A stretch of DNA of 64,000 nucleotides from Paenibacillus rubinfantis (GCF_001486505.1 NZ_LN909059.1:62001-126000); one strand, 5' to 3'; shown: positions 15,852 to 24,987, counted from the first letter of the stretch. Notes: a model not told the origin generated them from the letters alone. Translations and numbers: made by a program.

Positions 15852-15879
15852 TGTGATTGTATCTTTAATAATTTATAAT
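15852..15879 (+). promoter_or_regulatory. Promoter of the gene at 15907
   Basis: TATAAT at 15874-15879 with a weak -35 (TGTGAT, 16 nt upstream) lies about 28 nt before the ATG; AAGGAGAGGG follows as SD. Confidence 0.55.
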
Positions 15880-15906
15880 ATGTTATAAATTAAGGAGAGG
15901 GCCGAC

Positions 15907-16740
15907 ATGGATGAGCTGAATGTTCGAGGAAAGCGGGATTGGGTACAACGCAGCGACAACACCATCCGGATTGACGGAGAAGGCAAGAAAATGTCCGAGA
16001 TCCTGTCCATCTATGAAAGCTACATCGAATCGGGGTTTGACCTGTCGATCGAGGAGATTGCTGCCTACATATCATCTTCCTATCGGTTTGCCCTACAAGA
16101 GATTAAACCCCATATCCCCCATATCGGCGTAACTCAGACGATCAGAATCGCCGTGATGCGAGAACTTGAACGGACGGGTAGAGAGATGGAGATGTACAAG
16201 CTGCAGTTGCTCCAAAAGCGGATTCTCCTTGATCGCGCGAGCTTTGAGGCGTTTATGCTGGACCGGCTGAGCAAGGAACAGAAATTTGCGGTCATCCCCT
16301 TCGAGCAGTTTACCACTCATCCAAATTATGAAGTATTGGTCGAGGTCGTGCGGGACAAAAGTAGGCACCTGGGTATCCTCCGCAGGGCTTCTCTCGATGT
16401 TCACAAGGAGGCGTGGAAAGCGCCGATGGACGCCAGCCCCGTCCGGACGTTACCGGATCAGCTGTTAAGTCTCCAAGACTTAAAGAAGCTGCGCGGGTTC
16501 CGGCACAATGCGGAAGTCTACCACCACGTGAACATGAGCGGGGTCAACAAATACCGCATTGGAAATATGGTCCGCTACGTTTTGGCCGACTTCGAAGACA
16601 ACCGAGACATGGTCCCGGTCCCTTACGATCATCCTGCAGAAAAAGCCGTCGCACGTATACTAAACCACGCGGTTGCAACCGAAGCTGCCAGAGAAGCCGC
16701 TCGTGCGCTCGCAAAAATGGAAAAGGTCCTTCGGTTATAA
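15907..16740 (+). CDS. Hypothetical helical protein
   Basis: 277 aa from the ATG at 15907 (AAGGAGAGGG SD, 5-nt spacer). The first 40 residues are polar and basic. Then comes 'LSIEEIAAYISSSYRFALQEIKPHIPHIGVTQTIR', which reads like a helix-turn-helix (about residues 45-85). The middle is charged helices and the end an alanine-rich helix (about 250-275). I recognise no family. It stands alone on the plus strand with its own promoter, divergent from the leader B operon; a DNA-binding role would fit but is inference. Confidence 0.6.
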   Translation: MDELNVRGKRDWVQRSDNTIRIDGEGKKMSEILSIYESYIESGFDLSIEEIAAYISSSYRFALQEIKPHIPHIGVTQTIRIAVMRELERTGREMEMYKLQLLQKRILLDRASFEAFMLDRLSKEQKFAVIPFEQFTTHPNYEVLVEVVRDKSRHLGILRRASLDVHKEAWKAPMDASPVRTLPDQLLSLQDLKKLRGFRHNAEVYHHVNMSGVNKYRIGNMVRYVLADFEDNRDMVPVPYDHPAEKAVARILNHAVATEAAREAARALAKMEKVLRL

Positions 16741-16792
16741 CCAAGATTATGTATAACGGAAAGCCCCTCGTCCTCTTTCTTGGAAAAATGCT

Positions 16793-17440
16793 TCACCTGA
16801 CCTCGACCTTTGCCAGCCGCCGAATCCGATCCATTACCTTGAGGAGGCTCGCGGGTCCCTCACTAAGTACAAAAGAATGTTCCTCCTTCATACCGTCGAT
16901 CGACCACGAGAGCGTATCCGTCCAGCCGTCACAGACCATGCCGGCGTCCAAGCGCGGATCCGGTTCCTGCTCCCACGGACGGGCGAGAATCACCATCGCA
17001 AGGTTCTGGAAGACGCGCTTGGATGCCTGCCACTGATAGTCGCTTGGCAAAACAAAGGGCAAGTCTTCCCCATCGCAGGCATATTCCACCGTTCCATCAG
17101 GGAGGAAGCGCAGTTTGAAGTATCCGAACGGGTAGCCAGCGAAGAACTCCGTTTGGATCCACTCGACTGCAGCCGGCGCGCCGCCGATGCGCTCGTGCGA
17201 CAACAGGGCGATTAGGTAAGAGGGCGAAATGAGCCCATGCAAGTCGTCGGGGTCGGTGACCGGCATCATCGCCCAGGCTTCCTCGAAATAACGCTTGTGC
17301 ATCCGGATTTCGGCGCAGTTGGGCATCACATAGTCGCCTTGAACGCGATACGAATCATTCCGATAGTGCGGCGATTTGATTTTGATCTGATCGGCATTGC
17401 TGCAGATCCGGTGCCAGATCACGTGAAAAGGCAACTTCAT
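16793..17440 (-). CDS. Hypothetical protein, longer member of a paralogous pair
   Basis: 215 aa from the ATG at 17440, overlapping the stop of the upstream gene as ATGA. Residues 1-85 match that upstream gene: 'YRVQGDYVMPN', 'IRMHKRYFEEAW', 'MPVTDPDDLHGLISPSYLIALLS'. The remaining 130 residues are unique, with 'WIQTEFFAGYPFGYFKLRFLPDG' in outline and 'LDAGMVCDGWTDTLSWSIDG'. It looks like an expanded version of the short paralog. No function is suggested by the sequence; such pairs can arise by tandem duplication. Confidence 0.6.
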   Translation of the reverse strand: MKLPFHVIWHRICSNADQIKIKSPHYRNDSYRVQGDYVMPNCAEIRMHKRYFEEAWAMMPVTDPDDLHGLISPSYLIALLSHERIGGAPAAVEWIQTEFFAGYPFGYFKLRFLPDGTVEYACDGEDLPFVLPSDYQWQASKRVFQNLAMVILARPWEQEPDPRLDAGMVCDGWTDTLSWSIDGMKEEHSFVLSEGPASLLKVMDRIRRLAKVEVR

Positions 17441-17709
17441 GAGACAGCCTCTCCGACGCTTCTCTGTTCAGATAGAATCGGATACAAGTACGACGGCGCA
17501 ATAAGACTTTTGTGAAGTGCACCAGGTCCGCTCACAGGCATCTGCTTCCATGCTTTCTCGAAATACGATTTTGGAATGCGAATGTTCGTCGTATTCGGAA
17601 CGACATATTCCCCCGAAATCGCATACGTAAACTTTTGGCCCCGGACCTGTTGAAACTCGCTTCCTTCAAGTGCGATAATGTTTTTCCAAACCTCTGCGAA
17701 CGATTTCAT
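17437..17709 (-). CDS. Hypothetical protein, short paralog
   Basis: 90 aa from the ATG at 17709 with GGAGG 6 nt upstream. It shares 'F..VW..I', 'YAISGEYVVPNTTNIRIPKSY', 'FEKAWKQMPV' and 'LIAPSYLYPILS' with the N-terminal part of the next gene, with which it overlaps by 4 nt. The two probably form a complex or are divergent duplicates. The family is unknown to me. Confidence 0.6.
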   Translation of the reverse strand: MKSFAEVWKNIIALEGSEFQQVRGQKFTYAISGEYVVPNTTNIRIPKSYFEKAWKQMPVSGPGALHKSLIAPSYLYPILSEQRSVGEAVS

Positions 17710-17724
17710 GTGCCGCCTCCCAAT

Positions 17725-18054
17725 CTAGCAATTTACTGGTATCTTAACACATGGCCCCGCCAGTAAATCAAGATTGGGAGTGGTGTTGTGACTATGTGTT
17801 TGCTGTGTGTTGGGTGTGTCCGTAGGGGTTAACGGGTAGATCGTAAGAAGCATGTCTCGCAACAGCATTCCGCTCTCCCGGTCAAATGTCATTGCTTGAC
17901 TCGATATTCCTTTCATCTCGCGGTCTTTCGATCCATAGGTGTTGAGTTGAAGGTATACCTCGCCACGGATCTTCTTTGCACGCACGGAACAAACAGTCTC
18001 CGACTTCCACTCTACCTCTCGATTATCCCATAGAATCTTCTTTACCAATGCCAT
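17725..18054 (-). CDS. Small hypothetical protein with TYGSxDRxxxG motif
   Basis: 109 aa from the ATG at 18054 (AGGAG, 11 nt upstream). Residues 1-80 are beta-rich, with 'LQLNTYGSKDREMKGISSQAM' as central motif. This resembles a widespread short uncharacterised family in Bacillales that is often misannotated as methionyl-tRNA formyltransferase. The last 30 residues are Thr/Pro/His-rich and low in complexity (TPTDTPNTQQTHSHN). No enzyme motif is present. It is preceded by a stretch of palindromes that may be its operator. Confidence 0.55.
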   Translation of the reverse strand: MALVKKILWDNREVEWKSETVCSVRAKKIRGEVYLQLNTYGSKDREMKGISSQAMTFDRESGMLLRDMLLTIYPLTPTDTPNTQQTHSHNTTPNLDLLAGPCVKIPVNC

Positions 18055-18094
18055 ACTTCCCATCTCCTCTTCGGGTTTTGGGCGCCCTTGGATC

Positions 18095-18178
18095 AGTATA
18101 GCACAATTTTTTGCAGTGCGATTTAGCAATTTAACGCACTAAAGACGGTGTTTAATTGAACCACGTCTAAACACAATG
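18095..18178 (-). promoter_or_regulatory. Promoter with nested palindromes upstream of 18054
   Basis: TATACT (18100-18095, minus strand) is a likely -10. Upstream lie the inverted repeats AGTGCG...CGCACT (18115-18140), AGACG...CGTCT and TAAACATTGTGTTTA, suggesting binding of a dimeric regulator. Confidence 0.45.
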
Positions 18179-18210
18179 TTTAGCCGACGACGGCCAAACG
18201 CGGTTGCGCG

Positions 18211-18933
18211 TTAGTTCGATTCGACAAGCGTATACCGGCACTTCGGAAAGGCGCTGCAGCCGTGAAACTCCCCTTTCGGTCCCTTACGCAGCACGAGCGG
18301 TTTTCCGCAGCGCGGGCACGTCTTGCCTGTCGCCTCGGCCGCCGCGGCAACTTCATTTGCCTTCGGTTTCGTAGCGGGATTCATGTTTAGCATCAGTTCG
18401 ATCAAACGTTCGCGGCCAATCAAGGTGACGCCGTTCGATTTGGCCAAATTCTCGGCGGCTTCGGTGAACCCTCGATTGGTGACAACCCACGCCTGCGCAG
18501 CCTTATAGTGGGCTTTCGAAGCCTGTACCTGCTGCACCGCGTCAATGCCGACATTCTTCGAGTAGCACTTCGCCTGGACAACCGTGCGGACACCGTTCTT
18601 TTCGATTACGAGATCGGCGCCGTAATCGCCTGCCAAGCGGGTTACTTCGGTCTTGTATCCGAGCGCCTTGAACAAGAGGCCAAGGTACAGTTCGAACTGC
18701 CGGCCGTCCATCTTGTCGATGTCATAAATCCCGGATCGGCGCAGTCGCTCTTCCCGCTGCTGGTTGAGGATCATGCGGACCGCGATAATGATAGCCAGGA
18801 CCAGGACGAACGTAATAATGGCCGCGGCGGCCGACTTGGTGAGCAGGTACATACCGATGGATGCTAGAAACAGGAGGCCGGTCAGCAGTTCGGCGACCGG
18901 ATCATCTTTCTTTCTTCTGCGTTTTTTCGCCAT
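18211..18933 (-). CDS. Membrane-anchored Mrr-like restriction endonuclease with topoisomerase-type zinc ribbon
   Basis: 240 aa from the ATG at 18933 (AGGAAGAAG SD). It has a basic N-terminus (MAKKRRRKK), two hydrophobic segments (about residues 15-55), then an Mrr-type nuclease domain: '[19 protein letters not shown]', '[13 protein letters not shown]', 'VVQAKCYSK' (the D...QxK catalytic core) and 'AWVVTNRGF'. The C-terminus is a C4 zinc ribbon, '[13 protein letters not shown]...GCSAFPKC'. Mrr-like enzymes cut modified or foreign DNA; the membrane anchor would place it at the entry site of DNA. It is divergent from the gene at 19005. Confidence 0.85.
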   Translation of the reverse strand: MAKKRRRKKDDPVAELLTGLLFLASIGMYLLTKSAAAAIITFVLVLAIIIAVRMILNQQREERLRRSGIYDIDKMDGRQFELYLGLLFKALGYKTEVTRLAGDYGADLVIEKNGVRTVVQAKCYSKNVGIDAVQQVQASKAHYKAAQAWVVTNRGFTEAAENLAKSNGVTLIGRERLIELMLNMNPATKPKANEVAAAAEATGKTCPRCGKPLVLRKGPKGEFHGCSAFPKCRYTLVESN

Positions 18934-19004
18934 TGTCGCTTCTTCCTTTCGCATGTAATATCTAACATAATAGAGAGAATGCCATGAGACCAGGGGGCGT
19001 TTCA

Positions 19005-19397
19005 ATGATTGAACTACGTGGAGCGGAAATTCATCCGCCCGGTGGACGCATTACTTTTGTGGTTCGGCAAATCAATGTGCGCTTCAACACGCCCGAGACA
19101 GTCACCGTCGTTCTTATTGACGACGAGTTCTCAATGGTTACGGAAGAAGGCTTCCGTGAATATGGACACTCCATTATTGAGGACGATGAGTATTACATTA
19201 TCGTAGCCGCGCGCCGCGAGGAATTGAACGTAGCTGGAATTGTTGGATACCAATACGGGTTGTACTTACAGCACTTTCTCGGTTGCGAACAAGATCACGA
19301 GGAAGCGGTCTTATTCGCTAAATACGTGAACGCCCAGTCGTCCAAATATCCAATATCCTTGATGGATGCGTTAAACGCGGCAGGCGAATCACGCTAA
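19005..19397 (+). CDS. Hypothetical acidic protein
   Basis: 130 aa from the ATG at 19005, with a GGGGG SD about 7 nt upstream; an earlier in-frame ATG at 18984 has none. It begins '[22 protein letters not shown]' in outline, which is beta-rich, and ends in helices, '[24 protein letters not shown]'. No family is recognised. Its 3' end meets the minus-strand HARE-HTH gene. Confidence 0.55.
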   Translation: MIELRGAEIHPPGGRITFVVRQINVRFNTPETVTVVLIDDEFSMVTEEGFREYGHSIIEDDEYYIIVAARREELNVAGIVGYQYGLYLQHFLGCEQDHEEAVLFAKYVNAQSSKYPISLMDALNAAGESR

Positions 19398-20316
19398 ACG
19401 TTCCACTTCTCACTTTTCTCGGAAAGTTCCTCGATGGTGTGTATCGGATCGTACTTCGCGGTGTACTTTCATTGCCCATAAAGTCCTTTTGGACGCGGAT
19501 TACAAAGTCTCGAAAGTCCGGATTTCGATTGCTCATGACGTTCAATGTCTCCCAGTCGATTTCTTCTTTCATTCTCGCAGGGAAAAGTACATCAGAATCG
19601 TCCGGATCCTTCAGGTTGAGCCGCAAGATGCCAATGCCAAAGGCGTTGGACAGGCGGTTGAGATCGCTTTGGAACTCGTCATCACTATCAACCGCCGCGG
19701 CAACGAGATACCCCTCATTCGCCCACGAGGAATTCGATACCGCCTGAAAAAACGATTCGCGCAGGTTGGCTTTGTTCAATTCTCGCTTCAGTCCAAACGA
19801 CACGAGTCTAAGCGACCGAGTTCCGATTGCCTTCGACAGATTCTTGACCTCATCCCGCCAATCCGGGTACACGACACCCACCATGTCCGGATGCAGCCAC
19901 TCGCCGCTACCGGATTTCTTCGACGACTTTTCGTGGTAAACCGTCCGGGTCATCGTCTTGAGATGCGTAAACGCATAGTAGGCGAGAAACGGGTGCAGTT
20001 CGCGCTCGATGAAATTGAATTTTGGCGCCACTTGAATCGGTTCATCTGGCTCCTGATCTGTCTGCAAGCCTGCGGCGAAAGATTTGAGCGCAAACCGGAC
20101 AGGCCCCGAGCCAACCTTCGTAAACGGTGAATTTGGCTGGTTCACCATGTTCACGTAAATTTGGGCCTCGATCGTTCTCCACGGCGTCTTTCCCTTTGTC
20201 TGAAGCAGTTGATCGTAGCCGCATGTCTGGATGGCTTCCCAGATTTCTTTCCCCGAAAGCGGCTTACGTTCTTCCGCCAGTACCTTTTCGCTTGCCGATA
20301 GAAAGGTCAGTTTCAT
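19318..20316 (-). CDS. HARE-HTH domain protein, probably frameshifted near its C-terminus
   Basis: 332 aa as it reads. The N-terminal 75 residues ('LSASEKVLAEERKPLSGKEIWEAI' in outline, then 'TPWRTIEAQIYVNM') are a HARE-HTH winged helix, common in proteins linked to restriction systems. The middle resembles DUF/COG2958-type effector regions ('LHPFLAYYAF', 'HPDMVGVVYPDW'). From about 19460 the reading frame turns basic and runs antisense into the plus gene. The neighbouring frame instead reads KYDPIHTIEELSEKSEKW and stops at 19394, abutting that gene. A 1-nt indel near 19451-19465 is therefore likely. It belongs to the restriction island and may sense or bind modified DNA. Confidence 0.65.
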   Translation of the reverse strand: MKLTFLSASEKVLAEERKPLSGKEIWEAIQTCGYDQLLQTKGKTPWRTIEAQIYVNMVNQPNSPFTKVGSGPVRFALKSFAAGLQTDQEPDEPIQVAPKFNFIERELHPFLAYYAFTHLKTMTRTVYHEKSSKKSGSGEWLHPDMVGVVYPDWRDEVKNLSKAIGTRSLRLVSFGLKRELNKANLRESFFQAVSNSSWANEGYLVAAAVDSDDEFQSDLNRLSNAFGIGILRLNLKDPDDSDVLFPARMKEEIDWETLNVMSNRNPDFRDFVIRVQKDFMGNESTPRSTIRYTPSRNFPRKVRSGTFSVIRLPRLTHPSRILDIWTTGRSRI

Positions 20317-20371
20317 GATTAACCCGCTTTCTCCATAGTGGTAAACCCCGTCTGGGCCCCCAAATACCCGC

Positions 20372-21100
20372 CTAAATTGAGTCCAGCGCTCGGCTATACA
20401 GGTCGATGTCCATCGCCGGGACAGTCCCCAGGTTTTGCAGTTGGGTGAACAGTTTGATGAAATAGAAGATCAAGGCTTCTTCCGGCGTACTCGTATCGAA
20501 AGTACCATCCGGCTTCAATAGAAACGAGCCGCTATCTAGCGCACAGCCGATATTCAGACGTTGCCAAGGTTTTAGCGTTCCCATGACATCGTGAAACGAC
20601 TTGCCGAACGGCGGGGACCAGTCGGACGACGTGGTAATGAGGCCGGCAACGATGTCGAAAACTGGCCGCGGCGGATACGTTCCGCCTGCATGAACGATCG
20701 GAACCGACGTCCGCTTGAGCGCACGAACGGACTCTGCCTTTCCGGCTGCATATTCAATATGCGGCTTGTTAAGCGCTTGTTTGATCTCAAAGATTGCGTA
20801 AACGCTCTCGGCGGGAATGAATTTCACGCCGTCGTGAAGAAAGACGAATGGTGAATACTGCTGGTCGTAAATAACGAGATCGATCTGGTCGCTTCGCGTA
20901 CCCGTGTGATCGACAACGAACGCCGTGTCCACGCAATACCAGTTTGGCAAGTAGTTGGAGAGGAACTCAATCCAACTGCGTTCAACCGCAGCGCCTTTGG
21001 TCGGCGCATGAGTTACATGCCTTCGCATGGAGTTAAGTTTTGCAAGCATCTCCTGCTGCATGTCCAAAAACAGTTCTTTCATGTTGACCTTATGAGCCAT
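20372..21100 (-). CDS. DUF6602-like nuclease-fold protein
   Basis: 242 aa from the ATG at 21100, with AGGAGG 7 nt upstream. The core 'GAAVERSWIEFLSNYLP' (helix), 'RSDQIDLVIYDQQYSP' and 'ESVYAIFEIKQAL' gives a D...ExK pattern of the PD-(D/E)xK nuclease fold, and the layout matches what I recall of DUF6602. It is followed by the HARE-HTH gene and preceded by a nucleotidyltransferase gene whose 3' end it overlaps only slightly in frame space. It is probably part of the defence island: a DNA-cutting or DNA-binding partner. The assignment is from memory. Confidence 0.65.
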   Translation of the reverse strand: MAHKVNMKELFLDMQQEMLAKLNSMRRHVTHAPTKGAAVERSWIEFLSNYLPNWYCVDTAFVVDHTGTRSDQIDLVIYDQQYSPFVFLHDGVKFIPAESVYAIFEIKQALNKPHIEYAAGKAESVRALKRTSVPIVHAGGTYPPRPVFDIVAGLITTSSDWSPPFGKSFHDVMGTLKPWQRLNIGCALDSGSFLLKPDGTFDTSTPEEALIFYFIKLFTQLQNLGTVPAMDIDLYSRALDSI

Positions 21101-21111
21101 TCCGACACCTC

Positions 21112-21873
21112 CTACCAAATGATGTTTTCCCAATACTGCTGTGATCTGCTTTCCTTTGCCTTCTTGCGAATGGCTTCCTTCTCGTACTTGAACAAATCGT
21201 CCGAGATGGTATTGTTGGTGTTCGCTGGATCCACGATTGTCTTATCTACAAACTCATCTCGCAAATAATCGAGCAAAGCCAGAAAGTTATTGGCCGGATC
21301 GCTTTTGCTCCTGCCTTTCAGTGCCTCCAAAACGGTCAGTTCCAAATAGATCGAAGGGAAGTCGAGACCATGAAGTTTCCGCCACACCTTCAGCAGCACG
21401 ATTTCTACGATGCGTCCGGAGTCTCTGACGGTGTTAATATGTCTTATGACGTTGGTTTGCGTCCATGTGTCCCGTTTGCTGATATACAGGCTGTGGTCAT
21501 TCGTGTTGCCGGGCCGCTTTTTGGCCGGAACCAGGTCCACAGCGGTATTCCAAAGATGGACCCCGATCGAGACATTCTGTTTCCTGGCTTTGTAACCCTT
21601 TTGGTCGAGGTAGTTGAACAACGATTCGTATATTTCCTTCAGAGTGTTCTCGGTGTCATGTTTGAGCGAAATGAACAGGTCAAAATCAGAGGAAAGAGTC
21701 GTGGCCGTTCCTTTTGCCCGTGAACCGGAGAGCTCTACACTATTCAGGCAACTGCCCGCCCACTCCATCACGACATTATGCAGCGGAGTGATGACAAACA
21801 TTTTCGTAAGCGGATCAAGTTCTTTCTTGACGTGGTACTTGTTAAAGATGTTCATTACAAATTGATCAGACAA
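21112..21873 (-). CDS. Pol-beta/CD-NTase-like nucleotidyltransferase
   Basis: 253 aa, TTG start 6 nt after GGGGGG. The hallmark 'GSRAKGTATTLSSDFDLFI' (about residues 49-67) has the GS motif and the paired Asp residues, and the third Asp comes in 'AVDLVPAKKR'. The C-terminal half is helical (OAS1-like), with 'GRIVEIVLLKVWRK'. This is the fold of CD-NTases and CCA-adding enzymes. Beside a restriction system a second-messenger or NMP-transfer defence role is plausible, but no CBASS effector or cap gene is present. A terminator separates it from hsdR, so it may have its own promoter. Confidence 0.75.
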   Translation of the reverse strand: MSDQFVMNIFNKYHVKKELDPLTKMFVITPLHNVVMEWAGSCLNSVELSGSRAKGTATTLSSDFDLFISLKHDTENTLKEIYESLFNYLDQKGYKARKQNVSIGVHLWNTAVDLVPAKKRPGNTNDHSLYISKRDTWTQTNVIRHINTVRDSGRIVEIVLLKVWRKLHGLDFPSIYLELTVLEALKGRSKSDPANNFLALLDYLRDEFVDKTIVDPANTNNTISDDLFKYEKEAIRKKAKESRSQQYWENIIW

Positions 21874-21892
21874 TCCAAGCCCCCCTTTCAGA

Positions 21893-21924
21893 CAAAGAAA
21901 GCCGCAGGCTCGGAACCTACGGCT
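21893..21924 (-). terminator. Terminator after hsdR
   Basis: GCCGTAGG/CCTGCGGC stem followed by TTTCTTTG on the minus strand, 7 nt beyond the hsdR stop. Confidence 0.8.
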
Positions 21925-21930
21925 TCGATC

Positions 21931-24900
21931 TTATGCCTCAATTGGCCAATCTTTAAATTTTTCCTTCGCTTGATCGATGATTGCATGTGTCAGAAACCGT
22001 AGTTGTTCACCCTTGATCTGCTCGCGGATCAGCACCATCTTCACCGCATTGCTGACCTTGGCCAAGACGTCCGCTCGGTGCGGGTTCGTCCAGTCGATCT
22101 GGAATTCCTTTTTCATCGCCGCGACGACTTTGCGGATCAAGCCGGCAACAAAATCATTGGAGAAGGCGTCATTGCCCATGTTTTCGATAATGTAGTAAAA
22201 GGCCATTTCCTCATCGGACAACCCGAGCGCCTCTTTCCTCTTGCGCTCTTCGTCCAGTTTTTTCTTCGCTTCCACCATCATTTGCGCGACGGCGGTTGCT
22301 GTGATAACCCGGTTATGATAGTCGTTGATCGTCTTCTCCAGTAGTTTGCTTAACTCTTTGCCGAGCGAATTTTTCTGCCGGACCAGATAGAAAACTTCGT
22401 CGTCCAGCAATTTCTGCAGTAGTTTAAGTCGCAGATCAACGTGCGGTTTCTGCTCGAAATCAGCGAGAAACGCTTCGTCAAGGATGGAGATGTCCGGCTT
22501 CTCCAGCCCCGCCTTCTCGAACAGATCGACGGCCTCTTCGCGGGCACCGATGCTGCGATCGATCAGTTTTTTAAGTTCCTCTTCTATACTTTTCGGCTTG
22601 CTGTCGGGACCTCCACCAATCGTTATTTTTTTAATCTGGATTGCAGCAATCTCGTATAGCAGCACTTCGTTCGCGTGTGGCATGACCGCCGGCAGGTGCT
22701 TGACCAGTTGATAGGCTTTATCCAGTTTGGCTTGTATGTTTAGGTAAGCGTCCTGGTCCGGCCCGAGCAGGAATCCCACGAAATCGGCGATCCAATCCTC
22801 TCGCTCGACCTTCGGCTTTGCCCGCCAATCGGTTATGTCGATGCCGGGCGGGATGAAGGCACGAACGGATTCAAGAGCTTCGAAGAAGATCGGCACGGCC
22901 TCCTCGTCGATGTTGCCGGCCGGTTTTCCCTTACCGCCTCCCTGGGTGTATCGCTGGGTGGCCTCCTTGAGGGCCTCGGCAATGCCGATGTAATCAACCA
23001 CAATGCCGCCCGTCTTGCCGGGATACACACGGTTGACGCGGGCGATCGCCTGGATTAAGCCGTGACCCTTGATCGGCTTATCGACGTACAGGTACGTCAG
23101 TGGCGGGATGTCCGTGCCCGTCAGCCACATATCCCGCACGATGACAAACTTTAGCGGATCGTCGGGATCGCGCAGTTTCGCCTTGACGCTTTCCTGTTCT
23201 TCCTTTGACTTGATATGGGAAAACTCGCTGCCCGGTTGCTTCTGGCGCCAGGCCGGCGGATCTTTGTCGATGTCGCCTGTCATGACAATCTCAATCTGCG
23301 GGCATCCTTCGATCGCGCGCATTTTCTCGTAGAGCCGAACGCAAATCTCCCGGCTCATGCACACGATCATGCCCTTGGCATCGGGGGAGGCCGCATTCTT
23401 GAAGTGCGACACGATGTCCTTGGCGAGTGTCTCAAGCCGCTGTGAGGTGCCGACGACCTTCTCCAGCGCCGCCCACTTGGCTCGTTGCTCGTCCCATTTG
23501 CCGTCGCCGACCTCGCTTACGATCTTCTTGAACTCGTCATCAAGTTTGGCGTTCTCAAGATCAAGCGGAATGAGGCGGGATTCGTAATAAATTCGAAGAG
23601 TTGCGCCGTCCAGCGTGGCCTGCTGCATGTCGTAGATGTGGATGACGTTGCCGAACAATTCATATGTGTCCCGGTCAGCAAACGTAATGGGCGTACCGGT
23701 AAATCCAATGTGTGAGGCATTCGGCAAGGCACGACGGAGGTTTCCGGCAAAGCCGTCGAAATTAAATTGGGTGCGGTGCGCTTCGTCGGCGATCACGATA
23801 ATATTGCTCCGCTCCGAACAGACCGGAAACTCGCCTTCCCCGTCCTTCAGGCGAAACTTCTCGATGGTTGAGAATACGATCTGGCCCGCTTCGTTGCGGA
23901 GCAGTTCCCGCAGTTCATCGGCGTTTTCGGCATGGTGAACGTTGCCGACGAGGGACGCCCCCTGCAGGAACGTCTCGTGCAGTTGGCCATCAAGGTCGGC
24001 GCGGTCAACCTGGATGACGATCGTGGGGTTATCCATTTCGGGATGACGCGAGAGGATCCCCGAGAAAAATAGCATGGAAAGCGATTTTCCCGAGCCGGTA
24101 GCGTGCCACAAGACCCCAATCCTCCGGTCCCCTTCCGGCCGGGTTGCGCGAACGGCATGTTCGACAGCAAACCGGACGCCGAAGAATTGATGATACTTGG
24201 CCCCGATCTTGATTGCTTCCTTGTTGCCATCTTTCATGAACACAATGAAGTTACGGATGTATTCGAGCAGCCGCTCTTTCGGGAACATGCCCTGAATGAG
24301 CGTCCGCATCGTGTTTGTGATATTGTTATCGACTTCCTTGCCGTCGATGGACTTCCATGAGGCATAAAAATCGTATGGCGCCCCCGGGATGCCGTGCAAA
24401 GTGAGCGTGCCGTCGGAGATCACGGCGAACGCGTTGTAGTTGAACAGTTGGGCAATGTCGTAGGTATAGTTCGTGATCTGGTTGTAAGCGTACTCGATCG
24501 TCGCCTGCTCGCTGTACGGGCTTTTCAGTTCGAACACGACAAGCGGAAGACCGTTGATGTAAACAATGAGGTCTGGCCGCCGTGCCATTCTCCCTTCGAT
24601 CGACAGTTGGTTGACGACAAGGAAGTTATTCCCGAGAGGATCGTTCCAGTTGATCGGATAGACATGGTGAAATACCTGTTCGCCCTTCTCCTCGTAAGAG
24701 AAGTCGATGCCCTTAGTCAGCATCTCTTGGAAACGCTGATTGCGCTGCAGCAGCGTCACCCCGTCCGGATCAGTAAACCGAGAAACAAGCGCAGGGATAT
24801 GCTGCGCCGGAATCGCGGGATATGTCTTTTTCAAGAAGGCTTCAAGCCGGTCATAGAGCACTACCTCACCAAGCGTTGTGCGGCCATAAAGGTTCATCGC

Positions 24901-24987
24901 ATGGCTGTAATCGTATCCGATGTCCTTGAGCCGCTCGATTGTCGTTTCCTCAAAGTCCGTTTCATAGAGACCGTTAGGCACCGGCAA
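21931..24987 (-). CDS. hsdR: Type I restriction enzyme, R subunit
   Basis: 1018 aa, normal length. The N-terminal nuclease domain has 'RPDLIVYINGLPLVVFELKSP' in outline, with D139, E153 and K155 as the likely catalytic set. The motor follows: Walker A 'ATGSGKSL' (296-303), 'DEAH' (401-404), a TGTP motif ('GFTGTPI') and 'ARVNR' in the last helicase motif. The final 250 residues are the helical EcoR124-type C-terminal domain that joins the methylase. HsdR translocates DNA by ATP hydrolysis and cuts far from the site when the HsdM/HsdS target is unmethylated. It overlaps hsdS by 14 nt. All motifs look intact. Confidence 0.95.
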   Translation of the reverse strand: MPVPNGLYETDFEETTIERLKDIGYDYSHAMNLYGRTTLGEVVLYDRLEAFLKKTYPAIPAQHIPALVSRFTDPDGVTLLQRNQRFQEMLTKGIDFSYEEKGEQVFHHVYPINWNDPLGNNFLVVNQLSIEGRMARRPDLIVYINGLPLVVFELKSPYSEQATIEYAYNQITNYTYDIAQLFNYNAFAVISDGTLTLHGIPGAPYDFYASWKSIDGKEVDNNITNTMRTLIQGMFPKERLLEYIRNFIVFMKDGNKEAIKIGAKYHQFFGVRFAVEHAVRATRPEGDRRIGVLWHATGSGKSLSMLFFSGILSRHPEMDNPTIVIQVDRADLDGQLHETFLQGASLVGNVHHAENADELRELLRNEAGQIVFSTIEKFRLKDGEGEFPVCSERSNIIVIADEAHRTQFNFDGFAGNLRRALPNASHIGFTGTPITFADRDTYELFGNVIHIYDMQQATLDGATLRIYYESRLIPLDLENAKLDDEFKKIVSEVGDGKWDEQRAKWAALEKVVGTSQRLETLAKDIVSHFKNAASPDAKGMIVCMSREICVRLYEKMRAIEGCPQIEIVMTGDIDKDPPAWRQKQPGSEFSHIKSKEEQESVKAKLRDPDDPLKFVIVRDMWLTGTDIPPLTYLYVDKPIKGHGLIQAIARVNRVYPGKTGGIVVDYIGIAEALKEATQRYTQGGGKGKPAGNIDEEAVPIFFEALESVRAFIPPGIDITDWRAKPKVEREDWIADFVGFLLGPDQDAYLNIQAKLDKAYQLVKHLPAVMPHANEVLLYEIAAIQIKKITIGGGPDSKPKSIEEELKKLIDRSIGAREEAVDLFEKAGLEKPDISILDEAFLADFEQKPHVDLRLKLLQKLLDDEVFYLVRQKNSLGKELSKLLEKTINDYHNRVITATAVAQMMVEAKKKLDEERKRKEALGLSDEEMAFYYIIENMGNDAFSNDFVAGLIRKVVAAMKKEFQIDWTNPHRADVLAKVSNAVKMVLIREQIKGEQLRFLTHAIIDQAKEKFKDWPIEA

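Noticed and set aside
21112..21873. CBASS defence operon
   Set aside because: The nucleotidyltransferase core fits, but no CBASS effector, Cap2/Cap3 or HORMA/TRIP13 gene is nearby.
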